Shown: positions 35,728 to 48,592 of the stretch, one piece after another
Layout: every line of letters starts with the position of its first letter
Position numbering within the stretch: position 1 is the stretch's first letter
Source of the DNA: Rhododendron vialii
Lineage: Eukaryota > Streptophyta > Magnoliopsida > Ericales > Ericaceae
Direction of reading: 5' to 3'
Assembly (NCBI RefSeq): GCF_030253575.1
Contig: NC_080561.1
Location: forward strand, 709,501-773,500
DNA: 64,000 nucleotides
Position numbers and translations under genes: made by a program
Notes under the pieces: generated by a model
What the model was told of the DNA's origin: nothing
The model's input: the letters and a program-made list of their open reading frames with translations, nothing else
The model's database searches: none

Positions 35728-36834
35728 CTTTTTTCCCTTTCTCTCTCTCTCTCTGTGTATCGGGTGTAATTTTGCTCATGAAGATACTATTTTTCTTTCG
35801 ATAATCCAAATACAATGGATAATGTGTGATAATGTATAAAGAATGCACCGATGTCCACAAAAATATTTTGATATCCGTGAACGTGTAATAACTCGTGCGT
35901 GGTGTTAATGTGGGTATTACGTTATCTAGTGGGCGGCCGTTGGCAAGAGGCTTCTCTCTTCCGTTAGCATGACCCTTCTTTCTTTTAGTTTTGACTTTTT
36001 GCTTATGCCATGAAATTCCCACTCAAAGAAGTTAAATGCAATGAGGGTGGTTGCATTGGTTGTATAACATCCTATTCTTGACTTGTGCTATTGGAAACCC
36101 AGATTCAAAGTGATCAAATACTCCAAACTTGAAAAGAGAACACATGCTTGTTCTTGAGTTCTCTCTTTTTCCTTTCTGTATTGGGTGTAACTATGGAACA
36201 TGATGATTTTCTTATCAACGGTAATGATTCTCATTCAAGAAGTCCAATGGACATAGACATACAAGGGAATTCCATCCGAAATACGATGAAAAAAAAAACT
36301 AATGCACACCCGGTAGACCAAAGATAGACAGATTACATCGAAATAGGAAACCTAAGTCTTTCATCCAAACACGAGCCTTAAGTTGTCTAGCAAATACCGC
36401 AAAAGCAGACCAAAAACGAGTTCGGCAATTGAGTTTCTTTCACATATACCATTTTTTACTACGTTCCGTAGGACTTTCATTCACTCAAGTTTATTTCTAT
36501 AGGAATTTCATTCAGTCAAGTTAAATTCAATGCTTGCTTGCCGTAGGAATTAGAACATCTTGATAATTGGTCAACCAGAAAAAACCAAACCAGGAAAAGT
36601 CAAAAATGGTAAAGAAATTGAAACACGTGATATGCACCCAAATTTGATATGCCGTGCACACAACAGAATGCATTTCGCAAAAAAAAAAAAAAACATTTTC
36701 TTGCTACTACTTCTGGGTTAATAGTATCATTGATATTGACAAATACTATGTCTATAGCACAGATTATTGATTAATTGCTTATACATGAAGAAAAGAATTC
36801 ATGAATAGAGCATCATCTCCTTCAGATTCGATGA
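35728..36834. other. Spacer between COPT5-like and LOR genes (convergent)
   Basis: 3' ends of two converging genes meet here. A minus frame at 35660-36022 overlaps the COPT5-like coding end and has no support. Otherwise AT-rich, no element recognised. Confidence 0.35.
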
Positions 36835-38282
36835 TCAGCATCTGGTAGATCCGTCGTAGATGTAGTCAAGAACAGCGATAACTCCAAAAACAAAGGCCTG
36901 ATCAGTCCCAGGTTTCACGATTACGTGGTAAAGATCCCTGCTTCCCATCATCATCTCCTCCACGTCTTTCCTGATTCCAATCTGCTTGTGTGTGCATTCA
37001 AAAAGTTATCAACAAGAAGTCCGCACGTTAATTTGTTACAACAATTCAGAAGCTCTTGTTAATGGCATCATGGATTTCTTCTCCCGCGCACTAGAGACTG
37101 TTGGGAAAACAGACATTCGAAAAGTTTTTTGTCCAATGGGGAGGTTCTTGCTATATATGTTTTGAAAATGAAGGGGTATGATATATTTACCTCTGCTATG
37201 ATGTTGCCGGTGGATTCGACAATGCTGCAAGTTCGATCGTGGAAAGAACCCTTGGTCTGAAAATCCCACTGTGTGCCACAACCCCTGGGTTGAGTGGAGA
37301 TTTTGATTGGATTGTTCTTCATGAGATACGAGTTAGGCTCTTTTAAGGTGAAAACCTTCTTCTGTGAACCTTCATAGTTGAATGCATACCCTTTCCAGTG
37401 TTTGTTGATGTTTAGCGCTTCGACGATTCCTTCCTAGAGAAACAAACAAGAACGGCTCAGTTTTTTAACAATCGAAGAACGTTCAAGAATGATTGCAATG
37501 GGAGAAGGTAAAACCACAGGAAAAGAAATGAGCAATTGTATGTCTCTGTGCATGAATCTTTCTCGGGTGATCCTTCATGTGACCTAGCTAGAATGGTTAC
37601 AGTCTTATTTCACGATCCTATTTAGTATATAATGGGGATTAGGGGATGTCTCTGTGCCATTTGTTCGATTGTGCCATTTGTTCAATTGAACTATGCTACG
37701 CACTCACACAAAACACAAGATATGGGTTGTTTGGTAGTCCTCTAGACGCAACTAGAATTACGATAAATCTCTTAACACAGCCACCTCTATTCAACTGCTC
37801 TCGACGTTACAAAATACATGCCTCCAAAACTCCGAGTTGAGGGGGTTTTGTTCAGGACGTAATATGGGCCGAGGACTAGCTGCTAGAATCATTGGCCATT
37901 TTTTATCTGCCTCCCTAAAACACCAAATGCGTAACTCTGAAAGTATTGTAACGTGGTTCTCTTATGTGTCTAACCATGCCTGGTCCTCAATATGAGTTGG
38001 TGAGCCTCTAAAAACGTTGTGACAGCCGAGAAAAAGATGTACCTTTCGACGAATGAGAAGGAGAGAATCGCCCTCCGCATCCCTTAGAACGACTTCCCCG
38101 TCTTTACCGAGTATTCCACAGCCATCTACTCTGAAAACCACCTTCTGGGTACAATCTGTCACTACAAAACCTCCTCCGTTCACAACATGAGGCCTCCTCC
38201 TTACTACAAGAATCACCTGAGATGGTGAGCAATACATTTTGCTCACAATGGGCATAATAACACTACTTGCCTTTGCTGCCAT
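36835..38282 (-). CDS. LURP-one-related (LOR) protein
   Basis: Three exons on the minus strand, 38282-38043, 37433-37191 and 36981-36835, all with GT-AG borders and phase-0 junctions, give a 209-aa protein. Exon 1 starts MAAKASSVIMPIV and has SPSQVILVVRRRP and GGGFVVTDC; exon 2 has KGYAFNYEGSQKKVFTLKEP and the SFHDRTCSIVESTG block; exon 3 has DLYHVIVKPGTDQAFVFGVI and ends YDGSTRC. This order is diagnostic of the LURP-one/tubby-like C-terminal fold family of plants. LURP1 is needed for basal defence against Hyaloperonospora in Arabidopsis; most LOR members have no known biochemical activity. Length is normal (family ~200-220 aa). The 609-bp first intron contains no element I recognise. Intact. 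Confidence 0.9.
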
Positions 38283-39712
38283 TTCCCACCCACAAATGTC
38301 TTAAGTTTCATGGAGCAAATTGGAGGCATTGCATAATATATATATATGGACGAAGGGAAAGTTAAGAAATGTTCGGTGTTCCTTGGTATTCAAATGTTTG
38401 GCGATTCTTTTGACAATAAATATTTGAAGAGTCATATTGAGTGATCCATTGGTCTACCTTGTTAGGAGTAATTCTCCAGCGTTTCTGGAGTATCACGTGG
38501 CGTTATCTATGTGATACTTGGCTACTCTCAACCACTTACGTAGCGAAAAATTATGCGGTAGGAAAATTATCATTCATTTTTTGTGAGTGATTCAGAGATA
38601 GCTAGAGAGTGACTTACAATATGTGGTGACGATATTTTATTTACTGGAGTACTTTTTGACATACGACTGCCCAATAATTGGCCCCTTATTACACATTAGA
38701 AAAGCATTTTAATTTGTAAAAAAGTAACAAAAAGTGCACATGAGCTTTTTGAAATTCGGCTGCCTAATTGACTCAAAACATGGAAAAGCGAATATATCTT
38801 TGGCAAATTTCAGTTACACCCTCTGTTGTTTGGCCCATGTGGAGATACCCTCCCTATGAACTTCATTTTGTAGCACATAAATCCCATGTGGTTTGTGAAA
38901 GATTGCATCATCACGACATCACCCAACTCCGTCTAATTTGATAGATTTAAGAGATTTGTCATAAATTTCTTCATCTGCTTTCTTGAATCTAACCAATACA
39001 CTAAAAATTTAGTCCAAGTCATTCATAATGAATTAATCAAAGAGTAAAGCATCTGTGAAAAAAAATTATGTCGATCGGACTTCGATAACTCAAGTATCGA
39101 AAAACATTATTCTTATAAAATGAAAGGCAAATTGGAATTTGAAATTTTGCTTTCATAATAGTTTATATTCAACATGAGGTTCCAATTGTTCGATGGACTT
39201 GAATTTTGGTAAGAATGTAATACTCGTCAAGCTCTATAATATGAACTATTTGGATCCAATATGAATGCTTCGGGTCCTATTTTTTGTTAACTTTAACGGA
39301 AAAGTTAACCGTTCACATAATACAAAAAACCAAACAACAGGGGAGTTATATGTTACAAGATGAAGTTCAGGTTGTCCATTTTGCAGATTGATCAAACCAC
39401 AAGAGTGTAAGCGAAGTTTATCCTACGTCTTTGAACCATAGAAATTATTGACAAAGTAAACAAATGTGTAGGATTTGAAAAAACATGTGGCTTAGGCCCT
39501 AGGGGTATCTTGTTGAAATTGTTGTTGGAATAACGTTGGGGTCACTCTCTAAAATACTAGTACTATTATTGAATGTGGTTTTGCAGTGTACAAAATCAAA
39601 AGCAGGAAAAAGGAAGGTTCTCGCACCAAATACAAGATGAATTTAATTAGGGCCCCACTAGTTGGAAAAATATAGCGCTTTTTTACGTTATTTCCTTCCT
39701 TAAAGAGATTGT

Positions 39713-39752
<40 letters not shown>

Positions 39753-40377
39753 GGCTACTTCTTGATATCCACAAGATTTTTAGTTGTTATCAAATGTCTT
39801 TTTTCTGATGTGTACAAGAATTTAGAGATATCCATTAGTTGAACTCGTAGGTTTGTGTGACATCCCTTTTGAACTTTTTTATGGCTCGTGATTTTCAGTC
39901 AGTTTATTCATACCATGAACTAATTTCACCTTCCACTAGCGCCTCGCAACACTTTTGGAATCATGACATTTAAATGCGATGGATTGTGAGTCTCTTTTGA
40001 ATTCTCTTGATGGCTCGTGATCGATTTTCAAGTCAACTTACGCATGTCATGATTTAATTTCTCTATCTACCAACGGAGTCCTTTCCCGTATTGTTTTTCT
40101 CTGAAATTTTAATAACACATAAAAGCTTTCGAACCAAGACATAAAAGATGAATAAAAAATGATAAAACTCCATGCCAATATCCTTTTGATTGCCAGTTTC
40201 AGGTTTCGAAAATAGGAAACAACAGAACTACTTCAATGATGTCCCTAGTGATGATTATCAAATCTGACTCGCAAAAGTCTGTACAAACGAGGAAATTAAA
40301 ACGAAAGCTGGACCAACGAAGAAAAAACGAAAAGAAAAGCTGCAAAACTTCTTAAATGCAAATCGAGTACAGAAAGT
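38283..40377. other. Spacer, no recognised gene
   Basis: About 2.1 kb AT-rich non-coding sequence with no open frame of note. A (TA)n microsatellite is at about 39717-39746. Confidence 0.4.
39717..39746. repeat. (AT)n microsatellite
   Basis: About 15 uninterrupted AT units. Confidence 0.85.
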
Positions 40378-40745
40378 CTACACACACATACACTTTGTGC
40401 ACAGATTTTATTGTGGGGCCCACCACGGGTCCCACACGAATCATCCAAGCCGTTCATTAAATGTAAAACACTTTTTCAAGGGACTCCATAAAAAATAAGC
40501 TCAATCCAATACCTATATGTGCTCGATCCAACCACATAACTTTTCATTAACCGAAAATCTGAATGAAAAGTTAGATGGTTGGATGAAGCACCTATAGATA
40601 TTGGATTGAGCCTATTTTTTACGGGAACCTTTGAAAAACTGTTTTACATTTAATGAACGGCTCGGATGATTTGTGTGGGACCTGTGGTGGGCCCCACAAA
40701 AAAATCTGTGCACAATTTGTGCACAGACTGCTGTGTGTGTAGCAG
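40378..40745. mobile_element. Palindromic MITE, ~365 bp
   Basis: The ends ctacacacacatac and the complement of gctgtgtgtgtagc are inverted, followed by paired tgtgcacag, gtggggcccaccac, aatcatccaagccgttcatt and tcaatccaatacctata blocks and a ~25-bp centre. The arms are about 165 bp. No target duplication is clear. Confidence 0.7.
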
Positions 40746-41213
40746 CTCTCAATGGAGTACTTCAATAATTCAAGGTTCCTTATTGCACACCTGTATGCCC
40801 TGTTCGTTTTTCTTTTTGAAAAAAAATATATTCAACTCAAAAAATATTTATTATTTTTATTTTTAATCATTATTTTATATTAATTATTCTTATATTCAAT
40901 TATTATTCTCATTTCTCTCTCTATCCTTCTCCACTCATTATCTCTACTTTCAATCATTACTCTCGTAAAAAATTTCTCAAAAATCCATCCAAACACAACA
41001 TTAGTGATTTGTAGAACCTATAATCGGGTTAAAATATTGAAAGAACACACTGGAGGAACAAACTTTTCAAAAATAAAATAAAATGGAGGAACATCAATAC
41101 CCAAACCCTACACCTTTCCCCTTTGATTGGATTGGAACAGGATCCTCTCCAGTTTATTAAATGGACTAGCAATTCAGTTTTGATTGTTTCTGGTTTCTTT
41201 GCTGGACTATTTT
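40746..41213. other. Left flank of the copia element
   Basis: AT-rich. The last five bases (atttt, 41209-41213) are the left copy of the element's target duplication. Confidence 0.5.
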
Positions 41214-42321
41214 TGTTGAAAAATGTATGCATTATAATTTGTGAAAATTTATATGCATCTCTATTAATTATTTTGATGATTAATTCAATGATATTTTTAT
41301 TCGGCAAATACAAAATTATCGAAAAGTCGATTCCCGAATTAAATATTTTCGTGACCTTGAAATATAGCATAAAGTCTCTTGGATTCATGATTTATATTTA
41401 CAAAGACTTTATTGAGCTCAATACATGCTTTAACGGTTTATTTAGATGAAATTGTGAGCCACAGGTTGACGAACCGGCTGACAAGCCGGCTGTCTGAACA
41501 GAAAGCTGTGACAACCGGACGACCACCCGGATGACCATTCTATCAAACGGCTAGTTTCCAACGGCTAGTTTCAAACGGCTAGTTTCCAACGGCTAGTTTC
41601 AAACGGCTAGTTTCCAACGGCTAGTTTCCAACGGCTAGTTTCAAACGGCTAGTTTCCAACGGCTAGTTTCCAACGGCTAGTTCCAACGGCTAGTTTCCAA
41701 CGGCTAGGAAGCATATGGATGGCTATATAAGGCATCAAGAACTCATTAATGAGTACACACACAAGCTACAACATTCCATATTATTGCAAGAGAAAATTCT
41801 CAAAAGATCAAAGCCAAAAATTCTCATTGTTCTTCCACTTTCATATTATTCTTGAGAGAAAATTTGTACAAGTCGTGAGCGATAATTTTCATACCTTCTT
41901 CACATACTTGTATTTCCTAAGTGAGTGTTTGAGTCAAACACTTGAAAGCTTAGAAGACCAAATTCGGGTTGGAATTTGGGTGTTATTGTTTTTGAGAAGT
42001 TTTCGGAGAAAATTCTTGCGGTTGTGCTAGCTCCTCGGGAAAGCTAGAGGCATTCGGTTCTTGTAAGCACCCGCAAGACTTACAAGTTGTAATCTTTTAA
42101 AGATTAGTCTAACCTTCAAGTAATTGCTTGAGGAGAAGTGGAGTAGGGCCGGACCGTGGACAAATCCGGACCGAACCACTATAAACGGGTTCTATCTCTC
42201 TATCTCTCTATTTTGATTGCATACTTATTGTTTGCATATATTGTTAGAGATAAATTTTTATTGGTAATTATTACTAGCAATCCTATTCACCCCCCCTCTA
42301 GGTTGCATAATTTGGGTAACA
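41214..42321 (+). repeat. 5' LTR of the Sirevirus, with a 14-bp tandem array
   Basis: Begins tgttgaaaaatg and ends gggtaaca. Positions 41549-41707 hold 12 copies of a 14-bp unit (ggctagtttccaac/ggctagtttcaaac), one copy short by a base. A tataagg box at about 41726 follows the array and is a plausible promoter start. Confidence 0.9.
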
Positions 42322-42379
42322 ATTGGTATCAGAGCCTCGGCTCTTGTTTGTAGATTTAACCATCTAAGAGTTAAGATCC

Positions 42380-44026
42380 ATGGCAACCACTAGTAATGTT
42401 TCTTGTATCGAAGGTCAATCGTCCAATAGACCTCCCTTGTTCACCGGAGAAAATTACTCTCATTGGAAAAATAGAATGATGATCTTTATTCAATCCACGG
42501 ATTATGATCTATGGAAAATTATCAAAAATGGTCCCATTATTCCTACTAAGAAAGTTGGAGAAGAGACTATGCCTAAACCAGATTATGAGTGGAGTCATTT
42601 GGAAAAGGCTTCAATAGAAAAGAACTATAGAGCTATGAACCTTCTTTTTTGTGCTATTACTCCCAATGAATATGATTGTGTCTCCGCATGTGAATCGGCT
42701 AAAGAAATATGGGATAAGTTAGAAATGTCACATGAAGGAGATAGTCAAGTTAAGGAGTCCAAAATTGATATTCTTGTGCATAGCTATGAGCTCTTCAAAA
42801 TGAAACCGGATGAATCTATATCTCAAATGTTTGCTAGATTTGCTAGTATTACTAACGGTTTAAAAGCTCTTGGAAAGATTTACAGTCAATCCGAAATGAC
42901 AAGGAAGGTGCTCCGTTCCATGCCAACCAATTGGGACACTACCACCTCCATCATCCTACAATCCAAAGATTTCTCAACATACACGATGGACAAGCTCATG
43001 GGATCTCTCATGACGGAGGAAATGCATCACAACCTCAAGGGTGAAAAAGAGAAGAAAGTTAAGGATCTTGCCTTCAAAAGTACAACAAGCAAATCAAAAA
43101 GCAAGGAGGATTCAAGCAACGAAAGTGAGGATGATGAAATGGCGCTCATCACAAAAACGTTCAAGAAACTCCTCAAAAATAGAGCATCTCGCAAAAGTAG
43201 AGGATTTTCAAGAAAAGATGGAGGCAAAGAAGAAAGTAGCAAAAAGGATCCAATTATTTGCTACGAGTGCAAGAAGCCCGGCCACATCAAAAGTGAATGT
43301 CCATATGCCAAAAAATATTCAAAGAAGGACAAAAGGAGAGCTATGATGGCCACATGGGACAATAGTGACGATAGTAGCTCCGATGAGGACGATGAGCAAC
43401 AAGAGGTCGCTAACTTGTGTTTCATGGCCATCGAAGAAAACGAGGTAGATCTCGACTCATCCTATTCCTTTGATGAATTGTTTATTGCCTATAAAGAGTT
43501 GAAAGTAGAATTTGAAAAAGTTGTTTCTAAAAACAAATTTCTTAAAAAGGTTGCTAAAGATCTCTCACTAGAAATGGATGATTTAATTGAAGAGAAAGAT
43601 ATTTTGGAGGAAGAAAATGAAAGTTTAAGAACCTCTTTGGCAAAAGAAAAAGAGTATTTGAAGGATACTTCCAAAAACGAATCTTTAGAAAAACAAATTG
43701 ACGATTTAACTAATTCTCTTTCAAAACTCACTAATGGAAAAGAAAGTTTAGACATTCTTCTTGGAAAACAAATGGTTTCTTTTCACAAGGCCGGAATTGG
43801 TTATAATCCCACTCAACACAAAAATCTTTTTGGAAAAGATGTTCCTCCTTCTAACCATTCTAAATTGACATGTCATTATTGTGGTAAAATTGGTCATATT
43901 TCTCCTACATGTCCTATGAAAGGATACTCATCTTCTAATGCAAAAAAGGTTTGGGTTCCTAAGAACCGTATCAATGCTAACCTTCAAGGACCCAAGATGA
44001 TTTGGGTACCAAAAGTCAAGAATTGA
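42380..44026 (+). CDS. Sirevirus gag
   Basis: A 548-codon frame. It begins with a copia-type gag region (FTGENYSHWKNRM, EIWDKLEMSHEGD), has a lysine/serine-rich middle, then a CCHC zinc knuckle (CYECKKPGHIKSEC, about residues 294-307), an acidic stretch, a coiled-coil-like Glu/Leu/Lys region (~360-460) and a second CCHC knuckle (CHYCGKIGHISPTC, about residues 496-509) near the end. Two knuckles and a coiled coil fit Sirevirus gag. It belongs to a mobile element, not a host gene. Confidence 0.88.
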   Translation: MATTSNVSCIEGQSSNRPPLFTGENYSHWKNRMMIFIQSTDYDLWKIIKNGPIIPTKKVGEETMPKPDYEWSHLEKASIEKNYRAMNLLFCAITPNEYDCVSACESAKEIWDKLEMSHEGDSQVKESKIDILVHSYELFKMKPDESISQMFARFASITNGLKALGKIYSQSEMTRKVLRSMPTNWDTTTSIILQSKDFSTYTMDKLMGSLMTEEMHHNLKGEKEKKVKDLAFKSTTSKSKSKEDSSNESEDDEMALITKTFKKLLKNRASRKSRGFSRKDGGKEESSKKDPIICYECKKPGHIKSECPYAKKYSKKDKRRAMMATWDNSDDSSSDEDDEQQEVANLCFMAIEENEVDLDSSYSFDELFIAYKELKVEFEKVVSKNKFLKKVAKDLSLEMDDLIEEKDILEEENESLRTSLAKEKEYLKDTSKNESLEKQIDDLTNSLSKLTNGKESLDILLGKQMVSFHKAGIGYNPTQHKNLFGKDVPPSNHSKLTCHYCGKIGHISPTCPMKGYSSSNAKKVWVPKNRINANLQGPKMIWVPKVKN

Positions 44027-44102
44027 TGTGCTATTGTAGGTATGCTTCAAAAGTTCTCTCAAGGAAGGAAGTTGGTACCTTGATAGTGGATGTTCAAGAC
44101 AC

Positions 44103-47100
44103 ATGACCGGTGACAAGAGGGCTTTCAATTCTCTTTCGCCTAAAGATGGTGGACATGTCACATTTGGAGACAACAACAAAGGCAAAATCATAGGAATCGG
44201 TGATATAGGTAATTCTCCTATTATTGAAGATGTTTTACTTGTTAGTGGTTTAAAACACAATCTTCTTAGCATAAGTCAATTATGTGATAGAGGAAATCGT
44301 GTTATCTTTGAAAAATCCAAATGTATCATTGAAAATGTCAAAAGCAACAAGACACTCTTCGTTGGACAAAGACTTGAAAATGTATATGTTTTTAATCTCA
44401 ATGATTTAAGTAATTGTGATATAAAATGTTTTTCCGCTTTGAGTGAAAATAGTTGGCTTTGGCATAGGCGCCTAGGACATGCAAGTATGGATGCTATTTC
44501 AAAACTCTCTAGAAAAAATTTGGTAAAAGGTCTTCCTAAAATCAAATTTGAAAAAGATAGACTTTGTGGTCCTTGCCAACAAGGAAAACAAACCAAGGTT
44601 TCTTTTAAGTCCAAAAATGTTGTTTCAACTACTAGACCTTTGCAATTACTTCATATGGATTTGTTTGGACCAACTCGCTCTCCAAGTCTTTGTGGAAACT
44701 ATTATTGTCTTGTTGTTGTTGATGATTTCTCTAGATATACATGGGTGATGTTCCTAGCTCATAAGAATGAGGCTTATCCTAATTTCACTAAACTTTGTAG
44801 AAGAGTTCAAAATGAAAAAGGCTTTGTTATTTCTAACATTCGTACGGATCATGGAAAAGAACTTGACAATTCTTTATATGAAAAGTTTTGTGATGAACAT
44901 GGTATTGGTCATAACTTTTCCGTACCTCGTACTCCTCAACAAAATGGAGTAGTAGAGAGAAAAAATCGTACTCTGGAAGAAATGGCCCGCACTATGCTTT
45001 GTGAAAACTCTTTGCCAAAATATTTTTGGGCGGAAGCCGTTAATACCTCATGCTATATTTTGAATCGAGTTTTAATTAGGCCTATCCTCAAGAAAACTCC
45101 TTATGAGCTTTGGAATGGTAGAATACCCAACATTAATTACTTTCATGCCTTCGGTTGTAAATGTTATGTATTAAACAATGGAAAAGATAACTTGGGTAAA
45201 TTTGATTCAAAATCGGATGAAGGCATCTTTATTGGTTACTCTCTTACTAGCAAAGCATATAGAATTTATAATAAGCGCACTAATCTTGTTGAAGAATCTA
45301 TTCACGTTTCCTTTGATGAATCTAATCCTTGTGCTACTAAGGATGTTGTTGATAATGATGACTTAGAAATTACACATGAGATTCATGACTTGAAAATTCA
45401 AGAAAAAGTTGATGGTGATACTCAAGTAGAAAGCTCTCAAATCAAAGAAGATGAAGTTATTAATCAACCTCAAGATGCCATGGGAGACAACCAAGATCTT
45501 TCCAAGGATTGGAGATTCGTGCAAAACCATCCAAAGGACTTGATTCTTGGAGAAGTTTCGAAAGGGGTAACCACTCGCTCGTCTCATAGAAATTTTTGTG
45601 AAAATCAAGCTTTTGTTTCTCAAATTGAGCCTAAAAACTTTCCGGAAGCTCAAGATGATGAAAATTGGATTTTGGCCATGCAAGATGAGTTAAATCAATT
45701 TGAAAGGAATAAAGTTTGGGCATTAGTACCTAAGCCTCTTGATCACACTATTATAGGTACTAAATGGGTTTTTCGTAACAAGCTAGATGAATCCGGAAAT
45801 ATTGTTAGGAATAAAGCTAGACTTGTTGCTCAAGGTTATAATCAAGAAGAAGGTATTGATTTTGAAGAAACTTTTGCACCGGTAGCTAGATTAGAGGCTA
45901 TTCGCATATTGCTTGCCTTTGCATCTTTCAAAAATTTCAAGCTTTATCAAATGGATGTGAAAAGTGCATTTTTGAATGGGTTCATAAATGAGGAAGTTTA
46001 TGTCAAACAACCTCCCGGCTTTGAAGATCATGTATACCCCGATCATGTTTTTAAACTCTCAAAAGCTCTATATGGTTTGAAGCAAGCACCACGTGCATGG
46101 TATGATAGACTTAGTTCATTCTTGCTTGACAATGGCTTTACTCGTGGAAAAATTGATACTACTCTTTTCATTAAAGCCAAAGGTAAAGATATGCTCATTA
46201 TTCAAATATATGTTGATGATATTGTCTTTGGTGCCACTAATGATAATATGTGCAAAGAGTTTGCTAAGTGTATGCAAGGTGAATTTGAAATGAGTATGAT
46301 GGGGGAGCTTAACTTCTTCCTCGGACTTCAAATCAAGCAAACTAATGAGGGGATCCTAATCAACCAAGCCAAGTATGCGAAAGAACTTATTAAGAAGTTT
46401 GGCATGGAAGGATCAAAGCCAATGAGCACACCAATGAGCACATCAACTAAGCTAGACAAAGATGAGAATGGTAAGGCCGTCAATGAAAAGATGTATCGAG
46501 GTATGATCGGCTCATTACTTTATCTCACTGCAAGTAGACCGGATATAATGTTTAGTGTTTGCATGTGTGCTAGATTTCAATCATGTCCTAAAGAATCGCA
46601 TTTAAAAGCTATTAAACGTATTTTTAAATATGTTGCCGGTTCTCATGACTTAGGATTGTTTTATCCACGTGGAGTTGCATTTGATTTAATTGGTTATTCG
46701 GATGCGGATTTTGGAGGTTTCAAAGTTGATCGTAAAAGTACAAGTGGGACTTGCCAATTTCTAGGGCACTCTCTAGTGTCTTGGCATAGCAAGAAACAAA
46801 ATTCCGTAGCTCTATCTACCGCCGAGGCGGAATATGTAGCGGCCGGAAGTTGTTGTGCCCAAATATTGTGGATCAAACAACAAATGGAGGATTTCAATTT
46901 GCAATATGATCATATTCCTATTAAATGTGATAATACTAGTGCAATTAGCTTAACCAAGAATCCAATTCAACATTCTCGAACAAAACATATTGAGATTAGA
47001 CATCATTTTATAAGAGATCATGTTCAAAAAGGAGATATTGAACTTAACTTTATTAGTACCGACAAGCAATTGGCGGACATTTTCACAAAACCCCTTGGTG

Positions 47101-47153
47101 AAGAACAATTTTGTTTCATTCGACGAGAACTCGGCATGTCTAATCATTTATGA
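44103..47153 (+). CDS. Sirevirus pol (integrase, reverse transcriptase, RNase H)
   Basis: A 1,016-codon frame. It has a gag-pre-integrase/HHCC zinc region ([11 protein letters not shown] ... CGPCQQGK), the integrase core ([38 protein letters not shown]), copia reverse transcriptase ([38 protein letters not shown]) and RNase H ([34 protein letters not shown]). The copia protease signature ([11 protein letters not shown]) lies at about 44079-44111, at and just before the left end of this frame. Part of the mobile element. Confidence 0.9.
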   Translation: MTGDKRAFNSLSPKDGGHVTFGDNNKGKIIGIGDIGNSPIIEDVLLVSGLKHNLLSISQLCDRGNRVIFEKSKCIIENVKSNKTLFVGQRLENVYVFNLNDLSNCDIKCFSALSENSWLWHRRLGHASMDAISKLSRKNLVKGLPKIKFEKDRLCGPCQQGKQTKVSFKSKNVVSTTRPLQLLHMDLFGPTRSPSLCGNYYCLVVVDDFSRYTWVMFLAHKNEAYPNFTKLCRRVQNEKGFVISNIRTDHGKELDNSLYEKFCDEHGIGHNFSVPRTPQQNGVVERKNRTLEEMARTMLCENSLPKYFWAEAVNTSCYILNRVLIRPILKKTPYELWNGRIPNINYFHAFGCKCYVLNNGKDNLGKFDSKSDEGIFIGYSLTSKAYRIYNKRTNLVEESIHVSFDESNPCATKDVVDNDDLEITHEIHDLKIQEKVDGDTQVESSQIKEDEVINQPQDAMGDNQDLSKDWRFVQNHPKDLILGEVSKGVTTRSSHRNFCENQAFVSQIEPKNFPEAQDDENWILAMQDELNQFERNKVWALVPKPLDHTIIGTKWVFRNKLDESGNIVRNKARLVAQGYNQEEGIDFEETFAPVARLEAIRILLAFASFKNFKLYQMDVKSAFLNGFINEEVYVKQPPGFEDHVYPDHVFKLSKALYGLKQAPRAWYDRLSSFLLDNGFTRGKIDTTLFIKAKGKDMLIIQIYVDDIVFGATNDNMCKEFAKCMQGEFEMSMMGELNFFLGLQIKQTNEGILINQAKYAKELIKKFGMEGSKPMSTPMSTSTKLDKDENGKAVNEKMYRGMIGSLLYLTASRPDIMFSVCMCARFQSCPKESHLKAIKRIFKYVAGSHDLGLFYPRGVAFDLIGYSDADFGGFKVDRKSTSGTCQFLGHSLVSWHSKKQNSVALSTAEAEYVAAGSCCAQILWIKQQMEDFNLQYDHIPIKCDNTSAISLTKNPIQHSRTKHIEIRHHFIRDHVQKGDIELNFISTDKQLADIFTKPLGEEQFCFIRRELGMSNHL

Positions 47154-47386
47154 AAAAGTTGTGTTCTTGATGTCAAAAGTTTTTTTTTTTGGATTCAATA
47201 TTGAGTTGATTGAATTCGTAAATATCATACTTGATGGAGAGTACAAATGATCTTGATAAAGAAATCACCCTCCAAACATTTTATCATATGATTCATTTTC
47301 CTGTGTTTGGTATGCAGAAAAACAGTTTTATGGTCTTTAATGCTACTCCTCTTAAACGCTTTCTGGACTTAACCTGCATTTGTCAG

Positions 47387-48023
47387 TGTAGAGACCCGTA
47401 TTTTATTTCCATAATTCTTTATGTTTTATTAAGGCATGAGTTGTGATATAAAATGGAGAATGAGTTCGGATGTCGAATGTGCTAGAATTTAGAAGTTCGG
47501 GATGCAAGTGTAATATGCATGGGTGTATAAGTGAAGGTGTGTGTAGGGGATAATTCTCCCCCACATATATTTCTTTTCTTTTCCGGGCAGACACACACAC
47601 GTTTCTCTCTCTCTACTCCCTCGACCGACTCTCTCTCTTTCTCACCTCTCGTCCAAACTTCTCTCTTCGATTTCATCGCCTTAGAATGAGATTTCGGAAA
47701 AATCCCAAGTACTAAAGTTGTTCTACGCGACGAGATCTTCCTATTGATCGAAGAAGAATCATGATCGGAGCACTTTGAGGTTTCCTCCATGTTCGGGCTT
47801 GCTTCTAACCCTCGAGGTAGGGATCTCCTACCTTCTTTACATGTTTAAGTGTTGGTTAGATGTACAAGAATCAAGTTTGATCATTTATTTTGAGTCTTGA
47901 ACAAATCTGTTATATGCTGATAATTTCGTGGGTTTTGGAAATCTGTCTTTTGGGAGCCCTCTGCTAGAAATCACTGGCATTTGTCATGATTAAGACCTCA
48001 AGGGGCGGGTCAGGGTCGTGACA
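47387..48023. mobile_element. Solo LTR of a Ty3/gypsy-like element nested in the Sirevirus
   Basis: It starts tgtagagacccg and ends gggtcgtgaca (TG...CA), 637 bp, and is flanked by a perfect 5-bp duplication gtcag (47382-47386 and 48024-48028). No internal region or second LTR is present, so it is a solo LTR left by LTR-LTR recombination. The terminal sequences resemble chromovirus-type gypsy LTRs; the lineage is tentative. Confidence 0.8.
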
Positions 48024-48334
48024 GTCAGTCGGATGTCCAAGCGGATGTCCAACCGGACAACCGTGAGGTTGAGACTTATTCAAGCTTTTGCGTTGCTAAC
48101 TCTGATTTATTAAGTCTCTTACACTTAGTTTGTATGAACTTCATGGCTTAGTGCTTAAATTGTCTCTTATATACTTCGCCGATATGAATTTCTTGTCTCT
48201 AAGCTTGCAGGGATAATCATTCTCGGTAATACCCCTCGCATTCTTTAAAAAAGCTCTCTTTTAGGGGGAGCATGTATTAAGGGGACACAACAATAAACAC
48301 CCGAACACAATTTTCTTCCCCTATTCTTGTTCTT

Positions 48335-48480
48335 TTCGGCGCCACCCCTATTCTTGTCCTATTCGGCGCCGCATCCCCTATCCTATCTCTATTCGGTGCC
48401 GCATCCCCTATTATCTCTCTTTCGGCGCAGCAATTCAATCAATTCGGCGCACCATTTCAAACAATTCGGCGCTGCATCTC
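48335..48480. repeat. Degenerate ttcggcgc repeats in the Sirevirus 3' region
   Basis: About seven spaced copies of a ttcggcgc core with cc(c)ctat- or aattca-type spacers, just upstream of the 90-aa ORF. Confidence 0.55.
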
Positions 48481-48592
48481 TATCCCTTATCCTCAAACAC
48501 TTCTCTCATTCTCTATAAATTCAACAACACTCTCTCTATCTCTTCATCTATCTATCTTTCCTTCTCTCTCGGCCTAAATCTCTCATCAAGCA

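Noticed and set aside
41549-41707. CRISPR-like array
   Set aside because: Units are contiguous 14-bp tandem copies without spacers, inside a retrotransposon LTR of a plant genome.
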